DNA of 64,000 nucleotides from positions 157,237 through 221,236 of the forward strand of contig JAISNV010000034.1 of assembly GCA_031276035.1 (NCBI GenBank), written 5' to 3'. The position numbers and the translations under genes were made by a program. Below the pieces are notes generated by a model. It worked only from the letters and a program-made list of their open reading frames with translations. It did not search any database and was not told the origin of the DNA. Positions 45,033 through 55,821 of this stretch are shown in pieces. Source of the DNA: Bacteroidales bacterium. GTDB lineage: Bacteria; Bacteroidota; Bacteroidia; Bacteroidales; BM520. Each line of letters opens with the position of its first letter. Positions within the stretch are counted from its first letter, which is position 1.

Positions 45033-48000
45033 TTGAATCAACACACGTCGTCTTTTACTCAGCAAACGAACAATTATAAAGCTAATCAGTTGAGTAATAG
45101 CTCTGCGGATTTTTATTATACACCACCGTTAAGTATTCTGGTTGTGGATAATGGGACAGGACAGGTGATAAGTCAGACAACTCAAACTAAAGCTTCATAC
45201 AATTGGCGGCAAGATGTGGCTGTTACACCTGATATGGATGGGAAAAACATCAATATAACTGTTACTGATAAAAATGGTTGTGTTATTAGTAATCGCAACC
45301 AGTTATTCGATTATGTTGAAAGAACCACTACCAATGGAGGTACTAGATATAATACAAATTGGCAAATCAATTCGAGTGCTCAAACAGGCGATAATTGTGG
45401 CGATTATGACCGGAAAATCAGCATTGTCAGAAAAAACCCGAGCAATGATTTTTTAGATAGTACCTATATCCATTTGGTACAAAGTCCCCAGAATAATAAA
45501 TATAATTTTTCGGCACTTTATTTGGCAGCTTCTAACCAGTGGGTTATAAATAAAGAAAATCCGATCAACACTGCTAATATTTATGCAAGTTCGGATGCGG
45601 CAAATAATTTGACGATAGCGGCTCCCGACTTGATAAGCGGTACTTATGTTTTTGAAATGACAACACAATGTAAGAAAGAAACAATAACGAAAAGTTTTAC
45701 TTTTCCGAATTTCTTATCCGTTTCTGAAGAACCGAAATATAATATCATTACTAATTGCGGATTTTTAGATATAATTCCTGTTGCCGGACAAATTCAGTCT
45801 GATGGACAGAATACAACTACTTATTTTGCAGTTATAGCAGGAGAACCGGGCGGATACTCTTCCGCACCTGTTACTAAAGGCGGTAAATTAGAATTAACAA
45901 TACATGGGGAATATACTATCAGAATGTACTCAAGTATTAATAGTTCCAGCGTTTGTGGTATCCATGATACAACGATTATTTTCGAAGCGTCCAATATCGA
46001 ATTTAATTATCTGACAGCTTATGTATGTAGTCCGGCCGACACAAAAGCGCATGTAAATGCCAGAGGAAAATCCGGAAAAAGACCATACACTTATAGCCTT
46101 TATAAAGATATCAACGAAACAATCCTATTAGCTTCCGATACCATAGGAGATTTTTCCGAAGTGGATGCAGTTATGGGCGATATACTATATATGAAAATTG
46201 AAGATGTTTGCGGTGCAAGTTTCGTTTCTTCTATTGATGTTATAGATTTGGAATCTTTAAGAAAAGCATGGTTTGGAAACAATGGATTAAAAGAGTTGAG
46301 CATTTGTGAAGGAAGTACTATCTATTTAAGAGGTATATCATTAGGAGATGTTACATATTCTTGGACCGGCCCGAACGGATTCGCGGACACATTACAAAAT
46401 ACCCAACTTACGATCCTTCGCGGAACTGCAAATGAGGGATGGTATTATTTGAACGTAAACAATTCTTTTTGTCCGACAGTAGTGGATAGTGTTCACTTGC
46501 TTATCATGCAATCTCCATCTGTTACTATTATGGATAATGCAGCTATTTGTCCGGGCACCGAATATACTGTAAAACTGAAAGCTCACGGTGACGCACCTAT
46601 CAATTATACAGTAGTAACTGAGATTAATTCGATTAAAACAGAAATACCGTTTACTAATGTGGCTGATGGACAAGAAGATGAACTAAAGGTGTCTCCTCTG
46701 TCCACCATGAAAATATGGGTAAAAGAAGTAAATGACAGTCAGTGCTCGTATGAGATTCCCGAAGACACAATTACTATTAATATTAAATCTATATCATCTA
46801 GTTGTAATATAACGGCTTCTATGCAGGAAATGTGTTATGATGAAACCGCACAACTTACCGTAAGCTCCACATTAGATATACCATATACAATTAACTGGTA
46901 TAGTGACATCGCTTTAACCAACATGGTAAAATCTGAGCCCATTACTGTATTAGGACAACAATCAACATTGAGTATTCCTAATGTAAAAAGAGATACGATA
47001 TTTTATGTCACAGCAAGCAATGATGCCTATTGTGAATATAAACCCGGTATTACTGTTGGTAGTGTTAATATGAGTAATAACATTACTACCATAAATTGTG
47101 GAGAAGGTATTAATTTTTATGATACCGGAGGCCCTGACGGAAATTATAAAAACAATGAAGATTTAGTTCAGACATTTGTTTCTACCGCCAATGGTTCCCC
47201 TGTAAATATTACGTTTAGTTCTTTTATAACGGAAGATGCCAATTATGATAAGATGTATATTTATGATGGTGGAAGTATCAATTCGCCTGTATTGGCTTCT
47301 CAGTTAGGAGGTGATTTAAGTGCCAATTTACCCGGTCCTTTTGTTTCTACAGGCGATAGTCTTACCATATTATTTGTATCCAACTTCAATAATTCTTTTG
47401 CCGGATGGAATGCCGTGGTAGGTGTCGAAAACAAACCTGTCGAAGTAATAGCTGAGGTATTGGATTCTATTAAAGTAACTATTACCTCAAGCCAACCATT
47501 GCCTATCCATTACATTGGATCAACTGTTTTGAGCGCCAACGCTTCCGGAGCACATGGTACATACAACTACAGATGGTACACCAGTACAAACGGTACGGAT
47601 TTTATATTGGATGCTCAGGCTACTACTTCCGATTATGAAGTTACTAATCTTACCATTCCTACCTACTACAAAGTATTAGTAAACGATAATAATATCAATG
47701 CATGCGCAGATGAAGCCGAAGCAGTTATTTTCTTGAATGCGGCCGATATTAACTTAACATTGAGTCTGTTGACTCCGGCGCAAAATATTTGTCCGGATGA
47801 ATTTCCGATAACATTAAGGGTAAATAACAATGGTACGCAGGATGCAACTAATGTGGTAATCAAAATATTGTTGCCTAACAATATATCAAGAGAAGGTTCA
47901 CATAACCTTGAAGTTGCTTTTCAGACAATTGCAGCTAATAGTTACGAAGAGTTGGAAATAAATCAGCTGAATATAATTCCTTCTATAAAAGTAAATGAAG

Positions 48001-51000
48001 CACAAATAAAAGGACAGATATGGTCTTGCGACCAGGGCGATAACAATGTCAATACTGTATATGGCGATTGGGACTGGCAAAGAGAACCTAACGAAGCTGA
48101 TGAAAATATACTTTTGATTGATATAAACCGCGTGGTTACCAACAACGATATTGTTGCTTTAAATGATACTGTATGTTATGGTGATAATGCCGTATTAGAA
48201 GCAAGTACTACGTTTAAATATCCGCAAACTTTTATGTGGTTCAGTGATTCTATCGGAACCGAAATGATAGCTGAGCAAACATTATTAGAAGCGTCTCAGA
48301 GTCCTGCTAATCTTACTATTCCGGCTTTGATGAGCGATACTACCGTATATGTTACTTTTTATAATGATAGTATTTGCCGTTACACGATAATAGATAAAGA
48401 GTATAGCTATAATATATTTATGTTGGATGGGAAATCCGATATTGCAATTGATGAAATAGTTTCATTTTTTGATTCGGGCGGGCCAATCGAAAATTATGGT
48501 ATAACGGAAAATTATACTTATACAATTGTATCTCCTTCAGGTGATCCGATTATTGTTAAATTCAAGTCGTTTGAAATCAACGAAGCTACTAACGAAATAT
48601 TGAATTTGTATGATGGTAACAGTACAAACGCACCTTTGTTAGTATCACTAACAGGTACTCCTGCCATGCCGGCAACATATACAACTACTGGAAATAGCTT
48701 AACATTCAACTTTCAATCTAATGATGAACCTTTGAGTGGTTGGGAAGCCGAAATCAGTACAGTACAAAAATTAAAGCCCGTAAAAGCGTTTGTTAAATCT
48801 TTTGCAGATCCCGCTGCTGTTACGGTTACTTCGACTACCATTTGTCCTGACGCTACTGCAGACTTGATAGCTTCATCGACTTTAGATTATCCGCAAACTT
48901 TTGTATGGTATTCAGACAGTATCCTTACCAATATCGTATATAGCGAAATTGTTGATGGTATAAATAAAACATATTCGACATTCACATTGTCTAATCAAAC
49001 TATAGATACTGCCTATTATGTAACGGTAGGAAATAATATGTTTTGCAATCTTACTAATGTAGGCCTTGATCCTACAGGTTACAAACCACGTAAGGCAACA
49101 ATAACCATAACACAGCCTGTTGTGAGTATAACTGGAGCCGACGAGCTTTGTGTAGGAGCCTTTACCACACTATCGCCAACAACCGGCGGAACATGGGCAA
49201 GTAGCGATGCAATCATTGCTACGGTAACAAATGATGGTGTAGTAACCGGAGTAAGTGCAGGTGATGTAAGATTTACTTTTACAGACAATACTACAGGTTG
49301 TACTAACATAACAGATATTGTCAGGATAAACGCATTACCGACTATTAATGTTATAAACATAGCTATTTGTTATAATGATGATGTTGATCTTACAACAGCT
49401 GTATCAGTACAGCCTGGAATCAATGCCTTATTCTTTACAGATGCTGCAGCTTCAATTCCTGTTGGAGATCCGACACAAGTTAAGGATATAAAAAACAACA
49501 CGACATTTTATGTTAAAGCAGAGAATAGTACTAACTTTTGTCAAAGCAGTTTACAATCGTTCAATGTAATTGTAAACCCGTTGCCTACATTAAGTGTACA
49601 AAACATAGCTATATGTATGTTTTCAGATGCCGATCTTACTATGGCTGTAAGCAATGTGGTTGCAGATACATTGTTATTTTATTCGGATCAATTAGGAACT
49701 GTGCCGGTAATAACACCGAATGCTGTAAATGGGATTCTATCCGATGAAGTGTTTTATGTAAAAGGATTGAATAAATCTACTGGTTGTACAAGTAATATGT
49801 TGTCTTTTAACGTTATAGTAAACGGCGCTCCGTCAATTACTTTGTTGAGCAATAATACACCGGTTTGCGAAGGAGGTTTCATAAATATAGAATATGAATT
49901 AGAGAATGTAAGCGGAGCTGTTGTGACCGGATTACCACCGGGAGTTCAAACAAATGCTACGGCAACACTATTGACTATTTCCGGTACTCCTACAATAGCA
50001 GGAACTTATTACTATACCATAACAACAATCGGGCAAGCTACTTCTTGTGACCCGGCTACACTACAGGCTTCCGTTATTGTACATCCGAATCCGGCCGCTT
50101 CATTTTCTTATCAAATAGAAGCGAATCCTTTATCTATAACTTTTGCAGATCAATCAACAGTTTCATCAGGAAGTATTGTTAGTTGGGAATGGGATATGGG
50201 CAATCTTTTTCAGTTCGCAGGAGACGGTAGCCCGTTTACTTATGGATATACAACTGTCGGAATTTACAATGTAACATTAAAAGTAACGACAGATAATGGA
50301 TGTAGCGCATCAATTACACAAACATTACATACTGATGCCAATGTTAAACCGGGCTTTGATATTGATGTTGAAAATCAATGTATAAGCAATAACCGTTTTG
50401 TGTTTTCTAATACTTCTGTTATTCATGGAACAACGGAAGTAGAATATTTATGGGACTTTGGCGATGGAATAACAAGTTCAAATGTTAATCCTGTACATTC
50501 TTATACCAATCCCGGATCATATCCTGTATTATTAACAGTTACTACTGACAAAAATACGATTAGCGAGTCTGTGCAATCAATATCAAAAATTGTGAATGTA
50601 AGACCGGAACCGCCGGTATGGGTAGAAGATTTAGAAATTTGCCTGGGCGAGAGTGTTGACCTTACTACTGCATTACTTCCTATTTCAGGTACAACTGTTT
50701 CTTATTACAGGGATGCTGTCGGAACAATTCTTGTTTCAGACCCAACAAACGTAATAGATGTGGAGTCTACAACTTTCTTTTATGTAAAACTGTTGTATAA
50801 CGTGACCGGTTGTGAAAGTCCGCTTACAGGGTTCAGGGTAAAAGTAAATTCTGTACCTGACTTAGAAGTGCAGGATATCTTTGTTTGCCTCGGCAATAAT
50901 GCAGTAGATATTACACCTGCAATAGTATCTTATTCGGCCGGAAGCACACTTCAGTTCTATAGAGACGCTGAGGGTACCCAGCTGATTATGTCTCCTCAAT

Positions 51001-54000
51001 CTGTAAGCGAAGTTACAGCTATTTCTCCATTTTGGGTAAAAGCGGTATATCCGAATGGTTGTGAAAGCGAAATGAAACTATTTATGGCAAAAGTTACAGT
51101 GTTACCTTTTGTTGAAGTAAAAAATATAAATGTTTGTACGGGAGGTGAGGTCGACCTGAATTCGGCGGTAACTATTTATGAAGGAAGTTATGTTCAGTTT
51201 TATGAGGATATTAACGGCACTAATCCCGTTTCATCTGTTGTGACCGTAACTAATAGTCCGGCAACCTATTATGCAAGAGCAATATATACCATAACAGGTT
51301 GTGAAGGAGAAATGGAATCATTTGTTGTAACCACCAATCCGGTTCCGGATGTCATTATTGGAAATTTTGTATATTGCCATGGTGAAAGCGTACCTGAATA
51401 TACCTTTACGGGTTCCGTTACAGGAAATAATTTTAACTGGAAAAGGGTTGTAGGTCATGATTTAGGTCTGACAGAAATAACAGGTACAAATGTGATTCCT
51501 GCATTTACAGCTCAAAATACCGGTGTATATCCATTAGAGGCTATTTATGAAGTAACCCCGGTGTATACTGAAAATGGTGTTAGTTGCGAAGGCGCATCAG
51601 AATATTTTATGATTATTGTTAATCCGATTCCTGTACTGGCTCCTGTGGTAGATATGGTACATTGTTACGGAACAGAAGTTGAGCCGTATTTGTTTACGAG
51701 CAATATTCCTGATGCCGATTATAAATGGAAGCGGGTAGGAGGAGATGTAATTTCTTTGATTCCTGAAAACGGAGAGAATTTTATGCCAGGGTTTACGGCG
51801 ATGCTCAATAACGGCACTGCACTTACAGCACAATATAAAGTAACTGCCGACTTCAGCTATGCTAATAAAACATGTAATAATGGAGATACTATAACCTTCA
51901 ATATTACTTTGTTACCCGAAATAAAGGTTAATATAACCAATGCAGACCAAACCGTTTGTTCCGGTACTGCTATACAAGATATTGTCTTTGGTTCAAATGT
52001 TCCGACTAACAATGTTACATTCCGTTGGGAAAGAATTTCCGGAGTTTTACCGGGAATGGTTACATCCGGCACCGGTAGTATTGCCGCACAAATATTTACC
52101 AATACCGGTAGTACATCCGTAACCGCCTTATATTTAGTAACACCAATATATCATTACAATGGTGTAAATTGCGAAGGCATACCCGAAACATTCTCAATCA
52201 CGGTCATGCCGGAAATACAGATAACAGCTATTCCAGATTTCACCTTCTGTTCCGGAGAACAAGTTCCATTGTATGTATTAGGAAATAATCCGTCTGTTAA
52301 CTATTCCTGGCAAAACGATAATGGTATCGAAGTCGGATTACCGGACTCTGGAACAGGCAACTTACCCGCCTTTACCGCAACCAATGCTGGCGACGAAGCG
52401 ATAACTGCAATTTACCGCATAACCGCTTCAACTGTACTGAATAATGTAACGTGCGAAGAAGAGGTTTATGTTTCAATAACAGTAAATCCCGTCCAATTAG
52501 TAGATGCGGTATCAAGTATAACATTATGTAACAATGAACTTCTGGAAATTATCTTTACGGGAAGCGCAGATGATTATGAATGGGAAAGAATCGGCGGCAC
52601 TAATATAGGCATTCCGCTTCAGGGTACAGGAAATATTATAGATATTGCGGTTGTGAATATTACGTCATCACCTATAACAGCAACCTACCGGGTAAGACCT
52701 GTAGGAACTTGTCCTGGCAACGAAGTGATTTTCGACATTACGGTTATATCTACTCCAGTACTAAATAATTTACCCGTAGATATTGTTCATATTTGTTCAG
52801 GATCTACTTTCGATTATATTGCATCAAGCAATACTAATAATGTAATATTTAGTTGGATAAGAGATGCTAATCCTGATATAAATAACGGCGTGGCGGCTTC
52901 GGGAAATAATGCTCACATAAATGAAGTGCTTATCAATACCTCGACAAATCCGGTTGTTGTTAATTATCAAATTATGTTAGAAGTCAGTTCGTGTGCACCT
53001 GTAGTTGAAAATATAGCAATTACAGTTCATCCGGCACCGGAAATAGATATTAATTATTCGCACATGTTTTGTACAGGCGCGTTTTCGGTGATAATACCTT
53101 ATGTTACAACAAATAATCCTACGGATTATAAGCTGATATTTTCGGATGTTGCCATTGCGGCAGGATTTGCAAATATAGCAGACTTCACAACTTTACCACC
53201 GGATGAAATAATAATACCTGTACCGGAATTTGTGGCAGAGGGTAATTATTCTGGAATAATAACAGTGAAGAAAGGTGATTGTACTCGCGAATATCCTTTT
53301 GAAATCAGAGCAGTAAATTCATTTTATATTATTGAACAACCTAAGTCGTTACAAAACTTATGTTCCGGTTCTTCGGAATTCGAACTAACCGTTCTAACAA
53401 ACAAAGAGAACTTGACATATCAATGGTACCATAATGGTCAGGCAATATCGGATGCAACTTCCAATACATATATTGCTGAGTTTGGTTCGGCAACGGCGGG
53501 AGAGTATTATGTTGAGATCAGTAATGTTTGTATTACTTTAACAAGTGATGTGGTATTTGTAACGGAAAATCCGGTTACTATTGAACACGAATGGGACAAC
53601 GTGATTTATGTGAAAGACTATGATCATCATTTCGTAAGATTCCAATGGTATAAAGACGGTTATCCTGTAAATGTTAATGGATTTGCTCAATATTATGGGG
53701 AAGAACAAGGACTTGATGGTACATATTATGCAAGATGTTATTATGAAGATGGTTCGTACATCGAAACTTGTCCGGTAACAATTATTAAAACCAAAACTCC
53801 AATTGAGGTTAAATTGTACCCTAATCCTTCCTCTGCAGGTTCTACATTTTATGTGTCGATAGATAATAAAGAATTAGAATTGGATTCTGTTGAAACTTAT
53901 ATAGAAATAATAAATATGTTGGGACAAGTTGTAACTAAAACTCGTGCTATTGGATCTGTAATAGAGGCAAAAGCTCCTTTAGTATCAGGCACTTATATTG

Positions 54001-54053
54001 TCCGTGTTTATAACAATACACAAAATATTACTCAACGTATGATTGTTAAATAA
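45033..54053 (+). CDS. giant T9SS-secreted adhesin, main part
   Basis: 3,006 residues, continuing the fragment at 43913; about 3,379 in total. Domains in order (residues of this part): beta-sandwich/PKD-like modules; CUB-like domain (about 688-800, FYDTGGPDGNY and MYIYDGG); CARDB-like (907-1000); second CUB-like (1145-1245); BIg2-like (1363-1433); several SprB-like modules with repeated ICYNDDVDLTTAV-type starts; two PKD domains (1688-1766, 1771-1860, the second with LWDFGDG); more modules; and a C-terminal T9SS type A sorting domain (from about 2923, VKLYPNPSSAGSTFYV to QRMIVK). The start given is a TTG; the true start is at 43913. Likely a cell-surface adhesin. Confidence 0.9.
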   Translation: MNQHTSSFTQQTNNYKANQLSNSSADFYYTPPLSILVVDNGTGQVISQTTQTKASYNWRQDVAVTPDMDGKNINITVTDKNGCVISNRNQLFDYVERTTTNGGTRYNTNWQINSSAQTGDNCGDYDRKISIVRKNPSNDFLDSTYIHLVQSPQNNKYNFSALYLAASNQWVINKENPINTANIYASSDAANNLTIAAPDLISGTYVFEMTTQCKKETITKSFTFPNFLSVSEEPKYNIITNCGFLDIIPVAGQIQSDGQNTTTYFAVIAGEPGGYSSAPVTKGGKLELTIHGEYTIRMYSSINSSSVCGIHDTTIIFEASNIEFNYLTAYVCSPADTKAHVNARGKSGKRPYTYSLYKDINETILLASDTIGDFSEVDAVMGDILYMKIEDVCGASFVSSIDVIDLESLRKAWFGNNGLKELSICEGSTIYLRGISLGDVTYSWTGPNGFADTLQNTQLTILRGTANEGWYYLNVNNSFCPTVVDSVHLLIMQSPSVTIMDNAAICPGTEYTVKLKAHGDAPINYTVVTEINSIKTEIPFTNVADGQEDELKVSPLSTMKIWVKEVNDSQCSYEIPEDTITINIKSISSSCNITASMQEMCYDETAQLTVSSTLDIPYTINWYSDIALTNMVKSEPITVLGQQSTLSIPNVKRDTIFYVTASNDAYCEYKPGITVGSVNMSNNITTINCGEGINFYDTGGPDGNYKNNEDLVQTFVSTANGSPVNITFSSFITEDANYDKMYIYDGGSINSPVLASQLGGDLSANLPGPFVSTGDSLTILFVSNFNNSFAGWNAVVGVENKPVEVIAEVLDSIKVTITSSQPLPIHYIGSTVLSANASGAHGTYNYRWYTSTNGTDFILDAQATTSDYEVTNLTIPTYYKVLVNDNNINACADEAEAVIFLNAADINLTLSLLTPAQNICPDEFPITLRVNNNGTQDATNVVIKILLPNNISREGSHNLEVAFQTIAANSYEELEINQLNIIPSIKVNEAQIKGQIWSCDQGDNNVNTVYGDWDWQREPNEADENILLIDINRVVTNNDIVALNDTVCYGDNAVLEASTTFKYPQTFMWFSDSIGTEMIAEQTLLEASQSPANLTIPALMSDTTVYVTFYNDSICRYTIIDKEYSYNIFMLDGKSDIAIDEIVSFFDSGGPIENYGITENYTYTIVSPSGDPIIVKFKSFEINEATNEILNLYDGNSTNAPLLVSLTGTPAMPATYTTTGNSLTFNFQSNDEPLSGWEAEISTVQKLKPVKAFVKSFADPAAVTVTSTTICPDATADLIASSTLDYPQTFVWYSDSILTNIVYSEIVDGINKTYSTFTLSNQTIDTAYYVTVGNNMFCNLTNVGLDPTGYKPRKATITITQPVVSITGADELCVGAFTTLSPTTGGTWASSDAIIATVTNDGVVTGVSAGDVRFTFTDNTTGCTNITDIVRINALPTINVINIAICYNDDVDLTTAVSVQPGINALFFTDAAASIPVGDPTQVKDIKNNTTFYVKAENSTNFCQSSLQSFNVIVNPLPTLSVQNIAICMFSDADLTMAVSNVVADTLLFYSDQLGTVPVITPNAVNGILSDEVFYVKGLNKSTGCTSNMLSFNVIVNGAPSITLLSNNTPVCEGGFINIEYELENVSGAVVTGLPPGVQTNATATLLTISGTPTIAGTYYYTITTIGQATSCDPATLQASVIVHPNPAASFSYQIEANPLSITFADQSTVSSGSIVSWEWDMGNLFQFAGDGSPFTYGYTTVGIYNVTLKVTTDNGCSASITQTLHTDANVKPGFDIDVENQCISNNRFVFSNTSVIHGTTEVEYLWDFGDGITSSNVNPVHSYTNPGSYPVLLTVTTDKNTISESVQSISKIVNVRPEPPVWVEDLEICLGESVDLTTALLPISGTTVSYYRDAVGTILVSDPTNVIDVESTTFFYVKLLYNVTGCESPLTGFRVKVNSVPDLEVQDIFVCLGNNAVDITPAIVSYSAGSTLQFYRDAEGTQLIMSPQSVSEVTAISPFWVKAVYPNGCESEMKLFMAKVTVLPFVEVKNINVCTGGEVDLNSAVTIYEGSYVQFYEDINGTNPVSSVVTVTNSPATYYARAIYTITGCEGEMESFVVTTNPVPDVIIGNFVYCHGESVPEYTFTGSVTGNNFNWKRVVGHDLGLTEITGTNVIPAFTAQNTGVYPLEAIYEVTPVYTENGVSCEGASEYFMIIVNPIPVLAPVVDMVHCYGTEVEPYLFTSNIPDADYKWKRVGGDVISLIPENGENFMPGFTAMLNNGTALTAQYKVTADFSYANKTCNNGDTITFNITLLPEIKVNITNADQTVCSGTAIQDIVFGSNVPTNNVTFRWERISGVLPGMVTSGTGSIAAQIFTNTGSTSVTALYLVTPIYHYNGVNCEGIPETFSITVMPEIQITAIPDFTFCSGEQVPLYVLGNNPSVNYSWQNDNGIEVGLPDSGTGNLPAFTATNAGDEAITAIYRITASTVLNNVTCEEEVYVSITVNPVQLVDAVSSITLCNNELLEIIFTGSADDYEWERIGGTNIGIPLQGTGNIIDIAVVNITSSPITATYRVRPVGTCPGNEVIFDITVISTPVLNNLPVDIVHICSGSTFDYIASSNTNNVIFSWIRDANPDINNGVAASGNNAHINEVLINTSTNPVVVNYQIMLEVSSCAPVVENIAITVHPAPEIDINYSHMFCTGAFSVIIPYVTTNNPTDYKLIFSDVAIAAGFANIADFTTLPPDEIIIPVPEFVAEGNYSGIITVKKGDCTREYPFEIRAVNSFYIIEQPKSLQNLCSGSSEFELTVLTNKENLTYQWYHNGQAISDATSNTYIAEFGSATAGEYYVEISNVCITLTSDVVFVTENPVTIEHEWDNVIYVKDYDHHFVRFQWYKDGYPVNVNGFAQYYGEEQGLDGTYYARCYYEDGSYIETCPVTIIKTKTPIEVKLYPNPSSAGSTFYVSIDNKELELDSVETYIEIINMLGQVVTKTRAIGSVIEAKAPLVSGTYIVRVYNNTQNITQRMIVK

Positions 54054-54089
54054 TAATTTATCACCCTTGATAATAAAAAAATAAAATAT

Positions 54090-55562
54090 ATGAAAAAAAT
54101 TAGTTTTATAGTTATATTGATAATGTGCTCTGTACTAACAGTTAATGCACAGCAAAAAGGTTCTTATTTAAATGTTCAAGCAGGTATAGGCCCAAGCGGT
54201 TTAAATTACGACCTTAAAGGAGCTACTTCTAATGGAGATAATCAATTGAAAGTTGGGGCAAATGCTCTGATCGGTTATTCATACTTTTTTAACCGTCATT
54301 GGGGATTAGGAACGGGTGTAGGGTTCTCATGCTTTAATAGCAGAGGATTATATAAAAATGATTTTTCCGATGCCGATTATTTTAACCTTGGAAATCAGAT
54401 AGGCAATAATAATGGTAATGACAATGAATATGAACTGAGAGCTCGGCTTGCACATTGGGAAGAAAAACAATCGGTTTATACTTTAGACATTCCGTTAATG
54501 ATACAATACCAATATAAGTTTGGCGATAAAGAAGGATGGGGAATATATTTTGGTATAGGAGTTAAATTGCATATTCCTTTAAAATCGGAATATGAAGTGA
54601 TAGACTCTGATTATTCAAATGACGGCAGGTTAAATGTATCCGGATTATTTCACGATTCTAATATCGACTACGGTTCACCTTCCAACTATTCTATTTCTTA
54701 TCACGGATTCGGTACGATACACAATCCGAATGAAAAATTAGACTGGAACGGTGATATAGATCTCAAATTAGGAATTTCGGGTATTGCAGACCTTGGTTTC
54801 TTATTTTCATTAAGTCGTCGTATTGACCTGACCGTTGGCGGTTATCTTAATTATGGTTTCAATGACGTGAAAAAAGGAAACTCCAAACCTTTGATGGAAG
54901 CTCCCGAGCAATATCTTCCGTCTGCAGAAAATAATGTGGGTAACGGAATCACATATAATGGAATGATCAACTCGGATCGCGTAAACAAAGCCAACTTTAT
55001 TTCCTACGGAGGAAAAATAGGACTAAGGATTAAACTGGGTAAAATCGAACATAAAGAAAAACTACCTGTAGAGTGTGATACTTGCTCTGCTAAAGTAGAG
55101 CTTATCGGTTTGGATAAATTGATTCAAAAACTGGATAGCTTGCCGAGACAAGAGCCGCAGATAGTTACACAATATATCGAAGCTAATGCAAAAGCTATTG
55201 AATGCCTTTCTCCTGAAGAACAGAAAATAGTGCTTCAGAAGATATATTTCGATACAAATAAGTCATTCTTGAGCCAAGAAAGTAAAAACGTATTGGATCA
55301 GATCGCAGACATACTGAAAGCTCATCAGAATATTGATTTGAAAATATTTGGTAATACGGATGATGTTGCTAACGATCAAATCAATATTCCGCTCGGATTA
55401 AGAAGGGCACAAGCAGCGAGAGATTATTTGGTAACAAAGGGAATTGCTAAGGAACGCATGTCAACTTATACCCAATCGAGCTATACGCCTGTTGTGCCGA
55501 ACACAGATGCTCACAACAGAAGTTTGAACCGCAGCGCTGAATTTGTTGTAGTAATGGAATAA
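54090..55562 (+). CDS. OmpA-family outer-membrane protein
   Basis: 490 residues. A signal peptide of about 21 residues ends VNAQQ; an N-terminal barrel follows (YLNVQAGIGPSGL, ALIGYSYFFNRHWGLGTGVGFS); the C-terminal OmpA peptidoglycan-binding domain has KIYFDTNKSFLSQESKNVL, IFGNTDDVANDQINIPLGLRRAQAARDYLV and HNRSLNRSAEFVV. Thirty-six bases after the adhesin, so probably its operon partner; it may anchor or present the adhesin at the outer membrane. It is not a PorP/SprF-type protein. Confidence 0.92.
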   Translation: MKKISFIVILIMCSVLTVNAQQKGSYLNVQAGIGPSGLNYDLKGATSNGDNQLKVGANALIGYSYFFNRHWGLGTGVGFSCFNSRGLYKNDFSDADYFNLGNQIGNNNGNDNEYELRARLAHWEEKQSVYTLDIPLMIQYQYKFGDKEGWGIYFGIGVKLHIPLKSEYEVIDSDYSNDGRLNVSGLFHDSNIDYGSPSNYSISYHGFGTIHNPNEKLDWNGDIDLKLGISGIADLGFLFSLSRRIDLTVGGYLNYGFNDVKKGNSKPLMEAPEQYLPSAENNVGNGITYNGMINSDRVNKANFISYGGKIGLRIKLGKIEHKEKLPVECDTCSAKVELIGLDKLIQKLDSLPRQEPQIVTQYIEANAKAIECLSPEEQKIVLQKIYFDTNKSFLSQESKNVLDQIADILKAHQNIDLKIFGNTDDVANDQINIPLGLRRAQAARDYLVTKGIAKERMSTYTQSSYTPVVPNTDAHNRSLNRSAEFVVVME

Positions 55563-55615
55563 GAATAAGCTTGTATATAAGAACTTAAGTTGTTTAAAAA
55601 ATAGAAAATATTATT

Positions 55616-55649
55616 CTGAGTATTGGAAAGCTAATTTTCCAATACTCAG
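55616..55649 (+). terminator. strong hairpin terminator after the ompA gene
   Basis: CTGAGTATTGGAAA (55616-55629) pairs perfectly with TTTCCAATACTCAG (55636-55649) over a 6-base loop, followed by a T-containing stretch. It separates the adhesin/ompA unit from the aminotransferase gene. Confidence 0.8.
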
Positions 55650-55651
55650 AA

Positions 55652-55683
55652 TTGTTCTTATAAAAATTATATTTATATATTTG
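55652..55683 (+). promoter_or_regulatory. promoter of the aminotransferase gene
   Basis: TTG (55652-55654), 21 bases, then TATATTTG (55676-55683): both Bacteroidetes promoter elements at near-normal spacing, just after the terminator. The resulting leader is about 130 bases. Confidence 0.65.
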
Positions 55684-55777
55684 CAGCTGATTTCCCTTTA
55701 GAAAGTCACTGTTTCTAAATTATGAAAATCAGGATGTGTTTTGATAAAATATTTCAATTTTTCTGTTTGCAAAGCAA

Positions 55778-55802
55778 CAAAAGTTATTCTTAATAACTTT
55801 TG
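55778..55802 (+). promoter_or_regulatory. hairpin directly before the aminotransferase start
   Basis: CAAAAGTTATT (55778-55788) pairs with AATAACTTTTG (55792-55802) with a CTT loop, ending 20 bases before the ATG. It could hide the translation start or act as an attenuator; no T-run follows. Confidence 0.45.
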
Positions 55803-55821
55803 AAATAAATATAGTAATTAT

